From: Pseudomonadota bacterium
GTDB taxonomy: Bacteria; Pseudomonadota; Alphaproteobacteria; UBA2136; UBA6156
Assembly (NCBI GenBank): GCA_016125035.1
Contig: WGMN01000001.1
Location: forward strand, 322,427 to 386,426
Direction: 5' to 3'
Length of the DNA: 64,000 nucleotides
A program made the translations under genes and the position numbers. Numbering within the stretch: position 1 is the stretch's first letter; every line of letters starts with the position of its first letter. Shown here piece after piece: positions 39,180 through 47,916 of the stretch. The notes below the pieces were generated by a model. It searched no databases. It was not told the origin of the DNA and worked only from the letters and a program-made list of their open reading frames with translations.

Positions 39180-42100
39180 AGCATTTGGTGATTGTGGATG
39201 GGATGGGGTTTTTATTCAGGGCCTACCATGCCATTAGGAGTGGTTTGACGCGCAAGGATGGTTTGCCGACCAACGCGCTTTACGGTTTTGCGCAGATGCT
39301 GGTGAAGGTGGTGGATGACCTGCAGCCGGATGAATGTGTGGTGGCGCTGGATAGTAAAGGCCCGAACTGGCGGCACAAGTTGTATGGCGACTACAAGGCC
39401 AACCGGCCGCCGCCGGAGCCGGCGATGGCGGCGCAGCTGCCGCTGGTGGAGCCGCTGGTGAAGGCCTTTGGTTTGCCGGTGATGCGCATGGATGGCATGG
39501 AAGCCGATGATATTATTGCGACCCTGGTGGCCCAGCACAGTGCCGACAAGGTGACGATCGTGACCAGCGACAAGGACCTGTTGCAGCTGGTGGACGACAA
39601 GGTGCAGCTGTTGGATACGTTGAAGGACAAGTGGTCGGGGCCCGAGCAAGCGGTTGAAAAGTTTGGGGTGGGACCGGAGCTGGTGCTGGAGGTGCAGGCG
39701 CTGATGGGTGACAGCAGCGATAACATCCCCGGTGTGCCGGGGGTGGGGCCGAAAACCGCGGCGGAATTGGTGCAGCGGTTTGGAAAGTTGGAGGACATTT
39801 ATGCGCGGATTGGCGAGCTGGAGAAGGAAAACCTGCGCCAAAAATTGCTGGATTTTAAAGACCAGGCATTTTTGAGCCGGAATTTGGCGAAACTGGATAA
39901 TGCGGTGGCGTTGCCTGAGGTGGATATTGGCTTCCACCCTGCTTTGCACCGGGCGGCGGATTATTTGCGCGAGGAGCTGGAATTTACCAGTTTGGCGGCG
40001 CGGTTGGAGCGGCGAAAAGGGGAAGGGGGCGTTGATAAGATTCAGGAAAAAGCGGCGGTGTGGCGGCAAAACGCTGCGGAAAGCGGCAAAACGCTGCCGA
40101 ACGCGGCAAGTGCGGCGGGTAAGGTGGCGGGCGAGGGGCCCCAGGCGGCCGGGTGGGGTGAGTACGAGAGTGTGCTGACCACCGAGCGTTGGCAGGCGTG
40201 GTTGAAGGAGGCAAGAGAAGTGGGGGTGGTGGCCTTTGACACCGAGACCACCAGCCTGGACCCTTACGCGGCGCGCCTGGTGGGGGTGAGTTTGGCGACG
40301 CGCGCCGGGCATGCGTGTTATGTGCCGGTAAAGGAACGAGGAACGAGGAACGAGGAACGAGGGCAGGGGGATTTGTTTGCGGGAGGTGTTGAGGAGGTGC
40401 GGGGGCCGCATGGGGTGGAAGGGTTGGAGGTGCTGGCCGACCTGCGTGCGTTGCTGGCCGACCCGGCGGTGAAGAAGGTGGGGCACAACCTGAAGTACGA
40501 CTGGCTGGTGGTGGCGCGTGCGCTGGGCGTGACGCCGGGTGACACCGGCAAGGCGTTGCAGGAGATGGTGGTGAACTTTGAGGACACCATGCTGATGAGT
40601 GCGTGTCTGGACGGGGGGCGTTGGGCGCATGGCATGGACGATCTGGTGGCGCGGCACCTGGGCCACGCGATGATCAAATATGAAGAGGTGTGCGGCAAGG
40701 GCAAGACGCAGGTGACCTTTGACGCGGTGCCGCTGGACACCGCCACGGCTTATGCGGCGGAGGATGCCGATGCGACTTGGCGGTTGTGGGAAAAGTTCCG
40801 TGACCCGTTATCTGTAACCCGTAACCCGTTGGAGGTTGGCCAAGGCAGAGGGGAAAATTTACCGGCGGGTGACGGGTTACGGGTTACGGGTTACGGCCCG
40901 GGCTTTGTTTACGCGGAGATTGAGCGGGCGCTGTTGCCGGTGATTGTGGCGATGGAGGCGCGCGGGGTGATGGTGGATGTGCCGGCGTTGAAAGGGTTGA
41001 GTGCGGACTTTGCCAAGCGCATGGCGGAGTTTGAGGCGCAGATATGGAAGCTGGCGGGCCACGAATTTAACGTGCAGAGCACCCAGCAGCTGGCGGTGGT
41101 GCTGTTTGACGAAATGGGGTTGGGGACGGAGAAGCAGAAGAAGAGCCGCAGCACGGCGGTGGGGGTGCTTGAGGATTTGGGCGGTGAAGGGGAAGGGTTT
41201 GCCTCCAGTGCCATCCTTGACGCCGGGGCCCCTACCCCGTCGCCTGCGGCTGTCGGCAAAGTGGAGCCCACAAGTGGGCAATCTGATATGGAACCTGCGG
41301 TTCGGGGTGCGTTGATGGCGAAGGTGGTGCTGGGTTACCGCCAGCTGGCGAAGTTGCGTAGCACTTATACCGAGACCCTGATGGAGGAAGTGAGCCCGCT
41401 GACCGGCCGGGTGCACACCACCTACCAGCAGATGGGGGCGGCGACGGGGAGGTTCAGTTCCAACGACCCGAACCTGCAGAATATCCCCATCCGCACCGAG
41501 GAAGGGCGCAAGATACGGCACGCGTTTATTCCGCAGCCGGGATGGGTGATGGTGAGTGCGGATTACAGCCAGATCGAGCTGCGGCTGCTGGCGCACTTTA
41601 GTGACTGTGCCGAGTTGAAGAAGGCCTTTAACGAAGGGTTGGATGTGCACAGCTATACCGCGCACCTTATTTACGGCGTGGGCATGGATGAGGTGACGCG
41701 CGACCAGCGGCGGGTGGCGAAGGTGATTAACTTTGGCCTGGTTTACGGCATGGGCGCGCGCAGCATGGCGGGGAACATCGGCAGCAGTGTGAGTGAGGCG
41801 CAGGCGTGGATCGATGCGTACTTTAAACGCTACCAGGGCGTGCGCGAGTATATGGATGCCAACAAGAAAAAAGCGCGCGAGCTTGGCTACGTGGAGACGC
41901 TGTGCGGGCGGCGCGTATGGTTGCCGGAGATTGCCAGCAGCAATGGCGGGCTGCGGGCGGGGGCGGAGCGGGCGGCCATTAACGCACCGTTGCAGGGGAG
42001 CAATGCGGACGTGATCAAGCTTGCCATGCCGCAGGTGGAAGAACGGGTGGCGGGGTTGCGGGGTGGCGGGGTGGCGGGGGTGCCTGCGGCGCGGCTGTTG

Positions 42101-42256
42101 ATGCAGGTGCATGATGAACTGGTGTTGGAGTGTGCGCCGGAGGTGGTGGATGCGGTGAAGGCCATGTTGCCCGAGGTGATGGGCGGCGTGGTGAAGCTGA
42201 GTGTGCCGCTGGCGGTGGAGGTGGGCAGTGGGGGGAACTGGGAGGATGCGCATTGA
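39176..42256 (+). CDS. polA: DNA polymerase I with repeat-derived insertions
   Basis: 5'-nuclease, 3'-5' exonuclease (VVAFDTETTSLDPYAARLVGVSLA) and polymerase (RRVAKVINFGLVYGMGARSMA, LLMQVHDELVLE) domains. Confidence 0.98.
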   Translation: MKHLVIVDGMGFLFRAYHAIRSGLTRKDGLPTNALYGFAQMLVKVVDDLQPDECVVALDSKGPNWRHKLYGDYKANRPPPEPAMAAQLPLVEPLVKAFGLPVMRMDGMEADDIIATLVAQHSADKVTIVTSDKDLLQLVDDKVQLLDTLKDKWSGPEQAVEKFGVGPELVLEVQALMGDSSDNIPGVPGVGPKTAAELVQRFGKLEDIYARIGELEKENLRQKLLDFKDQAFLSRNLAKLDNAVALPEVDIGFHPALHRAADYLREELEFTSLAARLERRKGEGGVDKIQEKAAVWRQNAAESGKTLPNAASAAGKVAGEGPQAAGWGEYESVLTTERWQAWLKEAREVGVVAFDTETTSLDPYAARLVGVSLATRAGHACYVPVKERGTRNEERGQGDLFAGGVEEVRGPHGVEGLEVLADLRALLADPAVKKVGHNLKYDWLVVARALGVTPGDTGKALQEMVVNFEDTMLMSACLDGGRWAHGMDDLVARHLGHAMIKYEEVCGKGKTQVTFDAVPLDTATAYAAEDADATWRLWEKFRDPLSVTRNPLEVGQGRGENLPAGDGLRVTGYGPGFVYAEIERALLPVIVAMEARGVMVDVPALKGLSADFAKRMAEFEAQIWKLAGHEFNVQSTQQLAVVLFDEMGLGTEKQKKSRSTAVGVLEDLGGEGEGFASSAILDAGAPTPSPAAVGKVEPTSGQSDMEPAVRGALMAKVVLGYRQLAKLRSTYTETLMEEVSPLTGRVHTTYQQMGAATGRFSSNDPNLQNIPIRTEEGRKIRHAFIPQPGWVMVSADYSQIELRLLAHFSDCAELKKAFNEGLDVHSYTAHLIYGVGMDEVTRDQRRVAKVINFGLVYGMGARSMAGNIGSSVSEAQAWIDAYFKRYQGVREYMDANKKKARELGYVETLCGRRVWLPEIASSNGGLRAGAERAAINAPLQGSNADVIKLAMPQVEERVAGLRGGGVAGVPAARLLMQVHDELVLECAPEVVDAVKAMLPEVMGGVVKLSVPLAVEVGSGGNWEDAH
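40334..40361. repeat. GAACGAG x4 heptanucleotide array inside polA
   Basis: four exact units; translated KERGTRNEERG. Confidence 0.95.
40804..40897. repeat. Inverted pair of TAACCCG/CGGGTTA heptanucleotide arrays inside polA
   Basis: cccgttatctgtaacccgtaacccg (40804-40828) and gacgggttacgggttacgggttacgg (40871-40896). Confidence 0.9.
42045..42076. repeat. GGGTNGCG octanucleotide x4 inside polA
   Basis: gggtggcg-gggttgcg-gggtggcg-gggtggcg. Confidence 0.85.
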
Positions 42257-42296
42257 AACGTGAATGCCGGGCCTGGGGCCCGGCATCCGTTAGCGC

Positions 42297-42530
42297 TTAG
42301 CGGTAGCGGCGGTGGTGTGTGGGAGCTGGTTCTTCCCGGAAAAAATCCCAGACGAAGCGACCGATAAACACCGTGAAGGACGCGGCCAGCACGACGGCGA
42401 AAACCGCACCGCCGGTGGAAGCCGTGATCCCTTCGTTAAGAAACTGTAAAACAGCAACTTTTCCGACGACGATGGTGAAAACACCAAAAATGATGGTGAG
42501 CACCAGAGCCGCGAAGTTGTCCGAGCTCAT
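42297..42530 (-). CDS. Small membrane protein (77 aa)
   Basis: Two hydrophobic segments; RBS-like gggaggctcgc before ATG. Confidence 0.65.
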   Translation of the reverse strand: MSSDNFAALVLTIIFGVFTIVVGKVAVLQFLNEGITASTGGAVFAVVLAASFTVFIGRFVWDFFREEPAPTHHRRYR

Positions 42531-42769
42531 GCGAGCCTCCCTTTCTTAAATGTAAATGGAGATGTTGTATCGAGACTTAAATATGGGGCGTGGAGGCTGT
42601 ATGGCAAGGGGTGGGATACTAATATTTTGCGCCCACAGGCTTGACGGCGGGGTGGGGAGAGGCTATTTGATAAGCAGGAACGGCGGTTTTGCAGGTTCCC
42701 TTCCAGCCCAAAACAGCGGGACGGCAGCAGGCCGGACAACGTAAAAGCATAACAGGTATCTCTTCCACC

Positions 42770-44224
42770 ATGAATGACACCAACGGGCGCGGTCGCCGCG
42801 TTTTCAGGCCCCAGGGCACCACCATGAGCGTGAAGCCCGAAGGCCCTGGCACGTTGCGCATGCGCCCCAGCGAAGACGTTGCGCCGCGCGAGGAAGCACC
42901 GCGCGAGGTTTATAAGCCCGCGCCCAAGCCGGTGCGCGCGCCGGTGGACGATGTGCCCGTGACGGTGGGCAACATTAGCCAGCTAAAAGACTTGCGCAGG
43001 CTTTCCAACGAAGAGCTGTTTACCCTGGCGGAAGAGATTGGTGTGAAGGACCCCGCGAGTTTGCGGCGGCATGAGATGATGTTCCGCGTGGTGGAGCGTT
43101 TGCCCAAAGGCACCGAAGTGCGCGGCGAAGGCGTGCTGGACATTGTGCCGGATGGTTTTGGCTTTTTGCGCGCCCAGGAGAATAATTACACTGCCTGGCC
43201 GGAAGATATTTATGTGAGCCCGAGTTTGATTCGGCGGTTGGGTTTGCGCAACGGCGACAGCATTGCCGGTTTGGTGCGCCACCCCAACCCCGGTGAGCGC
43301 TACTTTGCGCTGGTGAGCATTGAGACCTTGAACGGCTTGAAGCCCGAGGAGTTGCGTCACCGCCCGAGCTTTGACAAGCTGACCCCGCTTTACCCCAGCG
43401 AAAAGTTTGTGCTGGAAGATGCCAACAGCAAGGACCGCACCGGCCAGGTGATCGACCTGGTGGCGCCGATTGGCAAAGGCCAGCGCTGCATGCTGGTGGC
43501 CCCGCCCAAGGCCGGGAAGACCATGATGATGAAGGCGATCGCCCACGCCATTGAGGAAAAACACCCTGAAGTGACGTTGATCGTGTTGTTGATCGATGAG
43601 CGGCCGGAAGAAGTGACCGACATGCAGCGCAGCGTGAAGGGCGAAGTGGTGAGCAGCACCTTTGACGAGCCCGCCAGTCGCCACGTGCAGGTGAGCGAGA
43701 TGGTGATCGAGAAGGCCAAGCGTTTGGTTGAGATGGGCAAGGATGTGGTGATTTTGCTCGACAGCCTGACCCGGTTGGCACGCGCCTATAACACCGTGGT
43801 GCCGAGCAGCGGGAAAGTGCTGACCGGCGGGGTGGATGCCAACGCGTTGCAAAAGCCCAAGCGCTTTTTTGGTGCGGCGCGGAAGATTGAAGAGGGTGGC
43901 AGCCTGACGATTATTGCCACCGCGTGGATCGATACCGGCAGCCGCATGGATGAAGTTATCTTTGAAGAATTTAAGGGCACAGGCAACAGCGAGCTGTGGC
44001 TTGACCGCAAGCTGGTGGAAAAGCGTACCTACCCGGCGATCGACATTGCCAAGAGCGGCACGCGCCACGAGGAAATGCTGTTTGCCGAGGAGGAGTTGCA
44101 GAAGGTATGGATCTTGCGGCGTATTTTGCAGCCGATGGGGATTGTGGAGAGCATGGAGTTCCTTAACGACAAGATGAAGCGGGCGAAGACCAATGCGGAA
44201 TTCTTCCGGTTTATGAACCAGTAA
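42770..44224 (+). CDS. rho: Transcription termination factor Rho
   Basis: [75 protein letters not shown]. Confidence 0.98.
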   Translation: MNDTNGRGRRVFRPQGTTMSVKPEGPGTLRMRPSEDVAPREEAPREVYKPAPKPVRAPVDDVPVTVGNISQLKDLRRLSNEELFTLAEEIGVKDPASLRRHEMMFRVVERLPKGTEVRGEGVLDIVPDGFGFLRAQENNYTAWPEDIYVSPSLIRRLGLRNGDSIAGLVRHPNPGERYFALVSIETLNGLKPEELRHRPSFDKLTPLYPSEKFVLEDANSKDRTGQVIDLVAPIGKGQRCMLVAPPKAGKTMMMKAIAHAIEEKHPEVTLIVLLIDERPEEVTDMQRSVKGEVVSSTFDEPASRHVQVSEMVIEKAKRLVEMGKDVVILLDSLTRLARAYNTVVPSSGKVLTGGVDANALQKPKRFFGAARKIEEGGSLTIIATAWIDTGSRMDEVIFEEFKGTGNSELWLDRKLVEKRTYPAIDIAKSGTRHEEMLFAEEELQKVWILRRILQPMGIVESMEFLNDKMKRAKTNAEFFRFMNQ

Positions 44225-44250
44225 AAAAGGGGGCTTAGGCCCTTTTTTGT
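44223..44250 (+). terminator. Terminator downstream of rho
   Basis: aaaaaagggggcttaggccctttttt. Confidence 0.85.
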
Positions 44251-44286
44251 TTGCTGGGAATGGGTGGTTTGGGTATAGTTTGATTT

Positions 44287-45138
44287 ATGAACAATATTCT
44301 TTCCCTGCATCACCAGACCTTCGAGAGTATTCGTCAGATTGGGGATGGCGGGCGGGAGTTTTGGTCGGCACGACAGCTTGCCGTTGCCTTGGAATACGTT
44401 GATTTCCGTAACTTTTTGGGCGTTGTGGACAAGGCGAAGGTGGCTTGTTCACAAAGTGGGTCAGTGGTCGCTGACCATTTCGTTGACGTCAACGAAATGG
44501 TCACCATTGGTTCAGGGGGACAGCGAGAGGTGTCGGACATACGTTTGTCTCGGTACGCTTGCTATTTGATTGTCCAAAACGGCGACCCCACCAAGCCTGT
44601 GATTGCCAACGGGCAGACCTATTTTGCTGTGCAGACTCGGCGGCAGGAGCTTGCCGACGAAGAAGACTTTTTACAGACATTGAATGAAGACCAACTGCGG
44701 GTGGTATTGCGCCACCAGTTGAAACAGCACAACAAGCAACTTGTTGAGGCCGCTCAACAGGCGGGTGTGATCACTGGGGCTGAATTTGCCATTTTTCAGA
44801 ACCATGGTTATCAGGGACTGTATGGGGGGTTGGATGCCAAAGGCATCCACGAAAAAAAGGGGTTGAAGGCGAACCAAACCATTCTTGACCACATGGGGAG
44901 TACGGAACTGGCGGCGAACCTCTTCCGGGCCACGCAGGCTGAAGACAAACTTCGGCGAGAGCAGATAAAGGGAAAACATAATGCCAACCAAACGCATTAC
45001 GCGGTTGGCAAAAAGGTGCGCCAGACCATTGAGGAAATTGGGGGGACGATGCCCGAAGAACTTCCGACCCCTGCAACAAGCGTAAAAGTTTTAGAAAAGA
45101 CTGTGGGGAAGAAGTTGTCGGATGAGTCTTCGAAGTAA
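44287..45138 (+). CDS. dinD: DNA damage-inducible protein D (DinD) family
   Basis: FESIRQIGDGGREFWSARQLAVALEYVDFRNFLGVVDKAKVAC...LSRYACYLIVQNGDPTKPVIANGQTYFAVQTRRQE. Confidence 0.92.
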   Translation: MNNILSLHHQTFESIRQIGDGGREFWSARQLAVALEYVDFRNFLGVVDKAKVACSQSGSVVADHFVDVNEMVTIGSGGQREVSDIRLSRYACYLIVQNGDPTKPVIANGQTYFAVQTRRQELADEEDFLQTLNEDQLRVVLRHQLKQHNKQLVEAAQQAGVITGAEFAIFQNHGYQGLYGGLDAKGIHEKKGLKANQTILDHMGSTELAANLFRATQAEDKLRREQIKGKHNANQTHYAVGKKVRQTIEEIGGTMPEELPTPATSVKVLEKTVGKKLSDESSK

Positions 45139-46060
45139 AAAACGTCTTGTTATCTGTATGAAGTGGGGGGAGCGGTACCCGGCGGAGTATGTGAACCGTT
45201 TGTGGCGGATGGTGCGGCGGCAGGTGAGCGGTGAGGTGCAGATGGTGTGCTTTACGGACGATGCTAAAGGCGTGGTGAAAGAGGTGGAGTGCAGGCCGTT
45301 GCCTGCGTTTGAGGGGGTGCGGGCGGACTTGGCGGTGAAGCCGTGGCGCAAGTTGAGTTTGTGGAAGGCGGATCTGGGCAAGGACTTGACCGGGCGTGAT
45401 GCGCTGGTGCTGGACTTGGATGTGGTGGTGGTGGGTAGCCTGGATGCGTTCTGGGATTTTGAGCCGGGGAAGTTTGTGGTGTGGGAGAACCCCACCAAGC
45501 CGGGCAGCGGGGGCGGCAACACCAGCGTGTTCCGCTTTAAGGTGGGGAGCCACCCGGAGATCTATGATTACTTCATGGCCGACCCGGTGGGGCTTTACGC
45601 GCGGGAGTTCCGTATTGAGCAGGAGTTTATTTCTGCGGTGTTGGGGGAGCCCGGGGTGCGGGCGCGGTTTATGCGGAAAGAGAAAGGGGGAACGAGGAAC
45701 GAGGAACGAGGTAGCGAGGGGTTGGTCGGCGGACTCGCTGCGCTCTCCTCCCCCGCCGACCAAAAGGAGCCTTCGGTGGTGCTTAGTATGCCTGCGGCGC
45801 GGAAGGCGATGAGATGGGGGCAAGGGGAGCAGCGGTTTTGGCCCAGAGGGTGGTGCTTGAGCTTTAAGGAAGATTTGCTGCCGGGATGGCCGATGCGCTT
45901 TTGGCGTGTGGCGGAGCTGCCCGCGGGGGCGAAGGTGGTGGCCTTCCACGGCAAGCCCGACCCGGACGAGGCGATGGTGGGCAAGTGGCCCGCCAAAGGA
46001 TGGAAGAAGCTTTATAAGTTTGTGTTGCCGGTGGGGTGGATAAGGGAGAACTGGGGATGA
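45122..46060 (+). CDS. Glycosyltransferase-like protein with repeat-derived insertion
   Basis: RLVICMKWGERYPAEYVNRLWRMVRR...VLDLDVVVVGSLD...; overlaps dinD and the NUDIX gene. Confidence 0.65.
   Translation: MSLRSKKRLVICMKWGERYPAEYVNRLWRMVRRQVSGEVQMVCFTDDAKGVVKEVECRPLPAFEGVRADLAVKPWRKLSLWKADLGKDLTGRDALVLDLDVVVVGSLDAFWDFEPGKFVVWENPTKPGSGGGNTSVFRFKVGSHPEIYDYFMADPVGLYAREFRIEQEFISAVLGEPGVRARFMRKEKGGTRNEERGSEGLVGGLAALSSPADQKEPSVVLSMPAARKAMRWGQGEQRFWPRGWCLSFKEDLLPGWPMRFWRVAELPAGAKVVAFHGKPDPDEAMVGKWPAKGWKKLYKFVLPVGWIRENWG
45690..45763. repeat. GAACGAG x3 followed by a translated palindrome (ttggtcggcgg...ccgccgaccaa)
   Basis: 45690-45710 heptamers; 45722-45732 and 45753-45763 are perfect 11-bp inverted arms. 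Confidence 0.9.
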
Positions 46061-46575
46061 AGCTTTTGCTGACGTTGAACCCGGAAGGGGTGAGCGAGAA
46101 AGAGGTGGATGGTTACGGCCGCCGCACGGCTGCACGGGCGGTGGTTGTGGACGGTGAGGGCAAGCTGGCGCTGCTGCATGTGGCGCGCCATGGCTATTAC
46201 AAGTTGCCCGGCGGCGGGGTTGATGAGGGAGAGGATGTTGCCGAGGCCTTGCGGCGCGAGTGCCTGGAAGAGATAGGTTGTGAGGTTGAGGTGAAGGGTG
46301 AGGTGGGGATGGTGGTGGAATGGCGCAAGATGTTTGAGCTGCACCAGACCTCATTCTGTTTTTGGGCCAAGGTGAAGGGGGAGAAGGGCAAGCCCGCCTT
46401 TACGGACAGTGAGCTGGCAAACGGGTTTGAGATGGTGTGGGTGGAGGCGGACAAAGTGCTGCCCTTGATGGAAAAGCTAAGCCCGGCGAACCAGGAAGGC
46501 CGGATTTATATTGTGCCCAGGGATATCTGCCTGTTGAAAGAGGCTTTGCCTTTGCCGGGAGAGGGGCGCGGTTAA
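46057..46575 (+). CDS. NUDIX hydrolase
   Basis: GGGVDEGEDVAEALRRECLEEIGCE (Nudix box GX5EX7REUXEEXGU). Confidence 0.93.
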   Translation: MKLLLTLNPEGVSEKEVDGYGRRTAARAVVVDGEGKLALLHVARHGYYKLPGGGVDEGEDVAEALRRECLEEIGCEVEVKGEVGMVVEWRKMFELHQTSFCFWAKVKGEKGKPAFTDSELANGFEMVWVEADKVLPLMEKLSPANQEGRIYIVPRDICLLKEALPLPGEGRG

Positions 46576-46659
46576 GGATTGCGTACAAGAAGGAGAGTGG
46601 GTAGGGTGGGGGCAAGGTAATGCTGTACTGGCCCTTGGGCCCTTTTGTGGAGGCCACTT

Positions 46660-47337
46660 ATGTTTGAAAGTGCCATATACTCCCACTACGGCTCCTCTAA
46701 CTGGTGGATGCCGTTTACCCGCGATGGGAATAGGAAGAGCATCAGCGCCGACGCGGAAGCTTTAAAATTGTTTACTGCCGGCGTTGCTTCTCATAACGGT
46801 GGCTGGGAATGCCGGTCGGGCCGCTTCTGGATGCGAACCGTGATGTCTGAACAGGGCCAGGCCACCCTGGCGTGGATGTCGGTGAGCAAACCTTTTGAGC
46901 CTGAAGCCGTGGACTTTTTGATGGCGGAAAGCGAGGAAGAACTTGAGGCAAGGAGCAAGGAGTTCGTCTGGAGGACGGCGGCCCAGCTTGTGGCACAGGT
47001 GTTGTGCCCGTGGTGGGAGCTTAATATGGATGGTGCGAAGACCGATATGATGACCGTGAAGAACCTCGTCCAGGAGGTTTTGCGCATGCGCGAGGTTGTT
47101 CCATGGGCACGGTTGCACTACTCCATTGAGCCCGATGAGCTGGACAAAGAAGCTGGTGGAGTTAGGCAGCCGTCTGACCCCCTAAGGCTTTACCTGTTCG
47201 ACGGAAGCTTTATCCGGCTGACGGAAAAGGGCCCCCAGCAGCCGGGGCGAGAAAAAGAAGCCGACGCGGAGCTGCTGATGGTGCGCAGCACGGAGCATGA
47301 TCTGCGTAAGATGGAAGTTACCACGCCCATCCAGTAA
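46660..47337 (+). CDS. Hypothetical protein (225 aa)
   Basis: Complete ORF followed by a strong terminator. Confidence 0.65.
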   Translation: MFESAIYSHYGSSNWWMPFTRDGNRKSISADAEALKLFTAGVASHNGGWECRSGRFWMRTVMSEQGQATLAWMSVSKPFEPEAVDFLMAESEEELEARSKEFVWRTAAQLVAQVLCPWWELNMDGAKTDMMTVKNLVQEVLRMREVVPWARLHYSIEPDELDKEAGGVRQPSDPLRLYLFDGSFIRLTEKGPQQPGREKEADAELLMVRSTEHDLRKMEVTTPIQ

Positions 47338-47358
47338 CGAACGAACGGCGAAGTAAAA

Positions 47359-47386
47359 AACGGCGGGGGATGACATGCCCCCGCCG
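47359..47386. terminator. Terminator hairpin between convergent genes
   Basis: cggcgggggatgacatgcccccgccg, T/A tracts both sides. Confidence 0.7.
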
Positions 47387-47399
47387 CTTGCGTTTTTGG

Positions 47400-47750
47400 T
47401 TAGGCGATTTTGGTGCCGAGGTCTTGGCCGCCCAAGATGTGCAGGTGGAGGTGTGGGACTTCGCCGTGGGAATCGGGGCCGTCGTTGATGATGACGCGGT
47501 AGCCGGATTTTAAGATGCCGGCGGCCTCCGCGACCTTGGGGGCGGCGAGCAGGAGCTGGCCGAGGGTTTGCTGCTGCGCGGGCGTGGCGTTGCGCAGCCA
47601 GGTGATATGCGTTTTAGGGATGAGCACCACGTGGACCTTGGCGTGGGGGTTGATGTCTTTAAACGCCAGCACGGTGTCGTCTTCATACACCTTGGTGCAG
47701 GGAATTTCGCCGCGGAGGATCTTGCCGAAGATGGTGGGGTTGTCGCTCAT
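47400..47750 (-). CDS. HIT family (HinT-like) protein
   Basis: TIFGKILRGEIPCTKVYEDDTVLAFKDINPHAKVHVVLIPKTHI...GEVPHLHLHILGG. Confidence 0.96.
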   Translation of the reverse strand: MSDNPTIFGKILRGEIPCTKVYEDDTVLAFKDINPHAKVHVVLIPKTHITWLRNATPAQQQTLGQLLLAAPKVAEAAGILKSGYRVIINDGPDSHGEVPHLHLHILGGQDLGTKIA

Positions 47751-47808
47751 GGGGCGAGTTTAACACGTTGAGGGGGGATGTTGAAGAAAGGGCCTGCAAA
47801 AGGAGAGC

Positions 47809-47883
47809 TTGTCCCGGACAGGGGACGGGTGCCCCGGAAAACGTGAAGGACGTTTTCCGACCCATCCGCCTTCCGGGATGACA
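47809..47883. repeat. Palindromic repeat (TGTCATCCCGGAA...-type)
   Basis: cttgtcccgga...ggaaaacgt-gaagg-acgttttcc...ttccgggatgaca. Confidence 0.75.
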
Positions 47884-47916
47884 GCCGCGCCAGCTTTGGC
47901 CCGGATTTTAACGCTA

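Noticed and set aside
44771-46354. 527-aa minus-strand ORF
   Set aside because: Covers dinD, the glycosyltransferase-like gene and the NUDIX gene antisense; composition P/H/R-rich, no recognisable domain.
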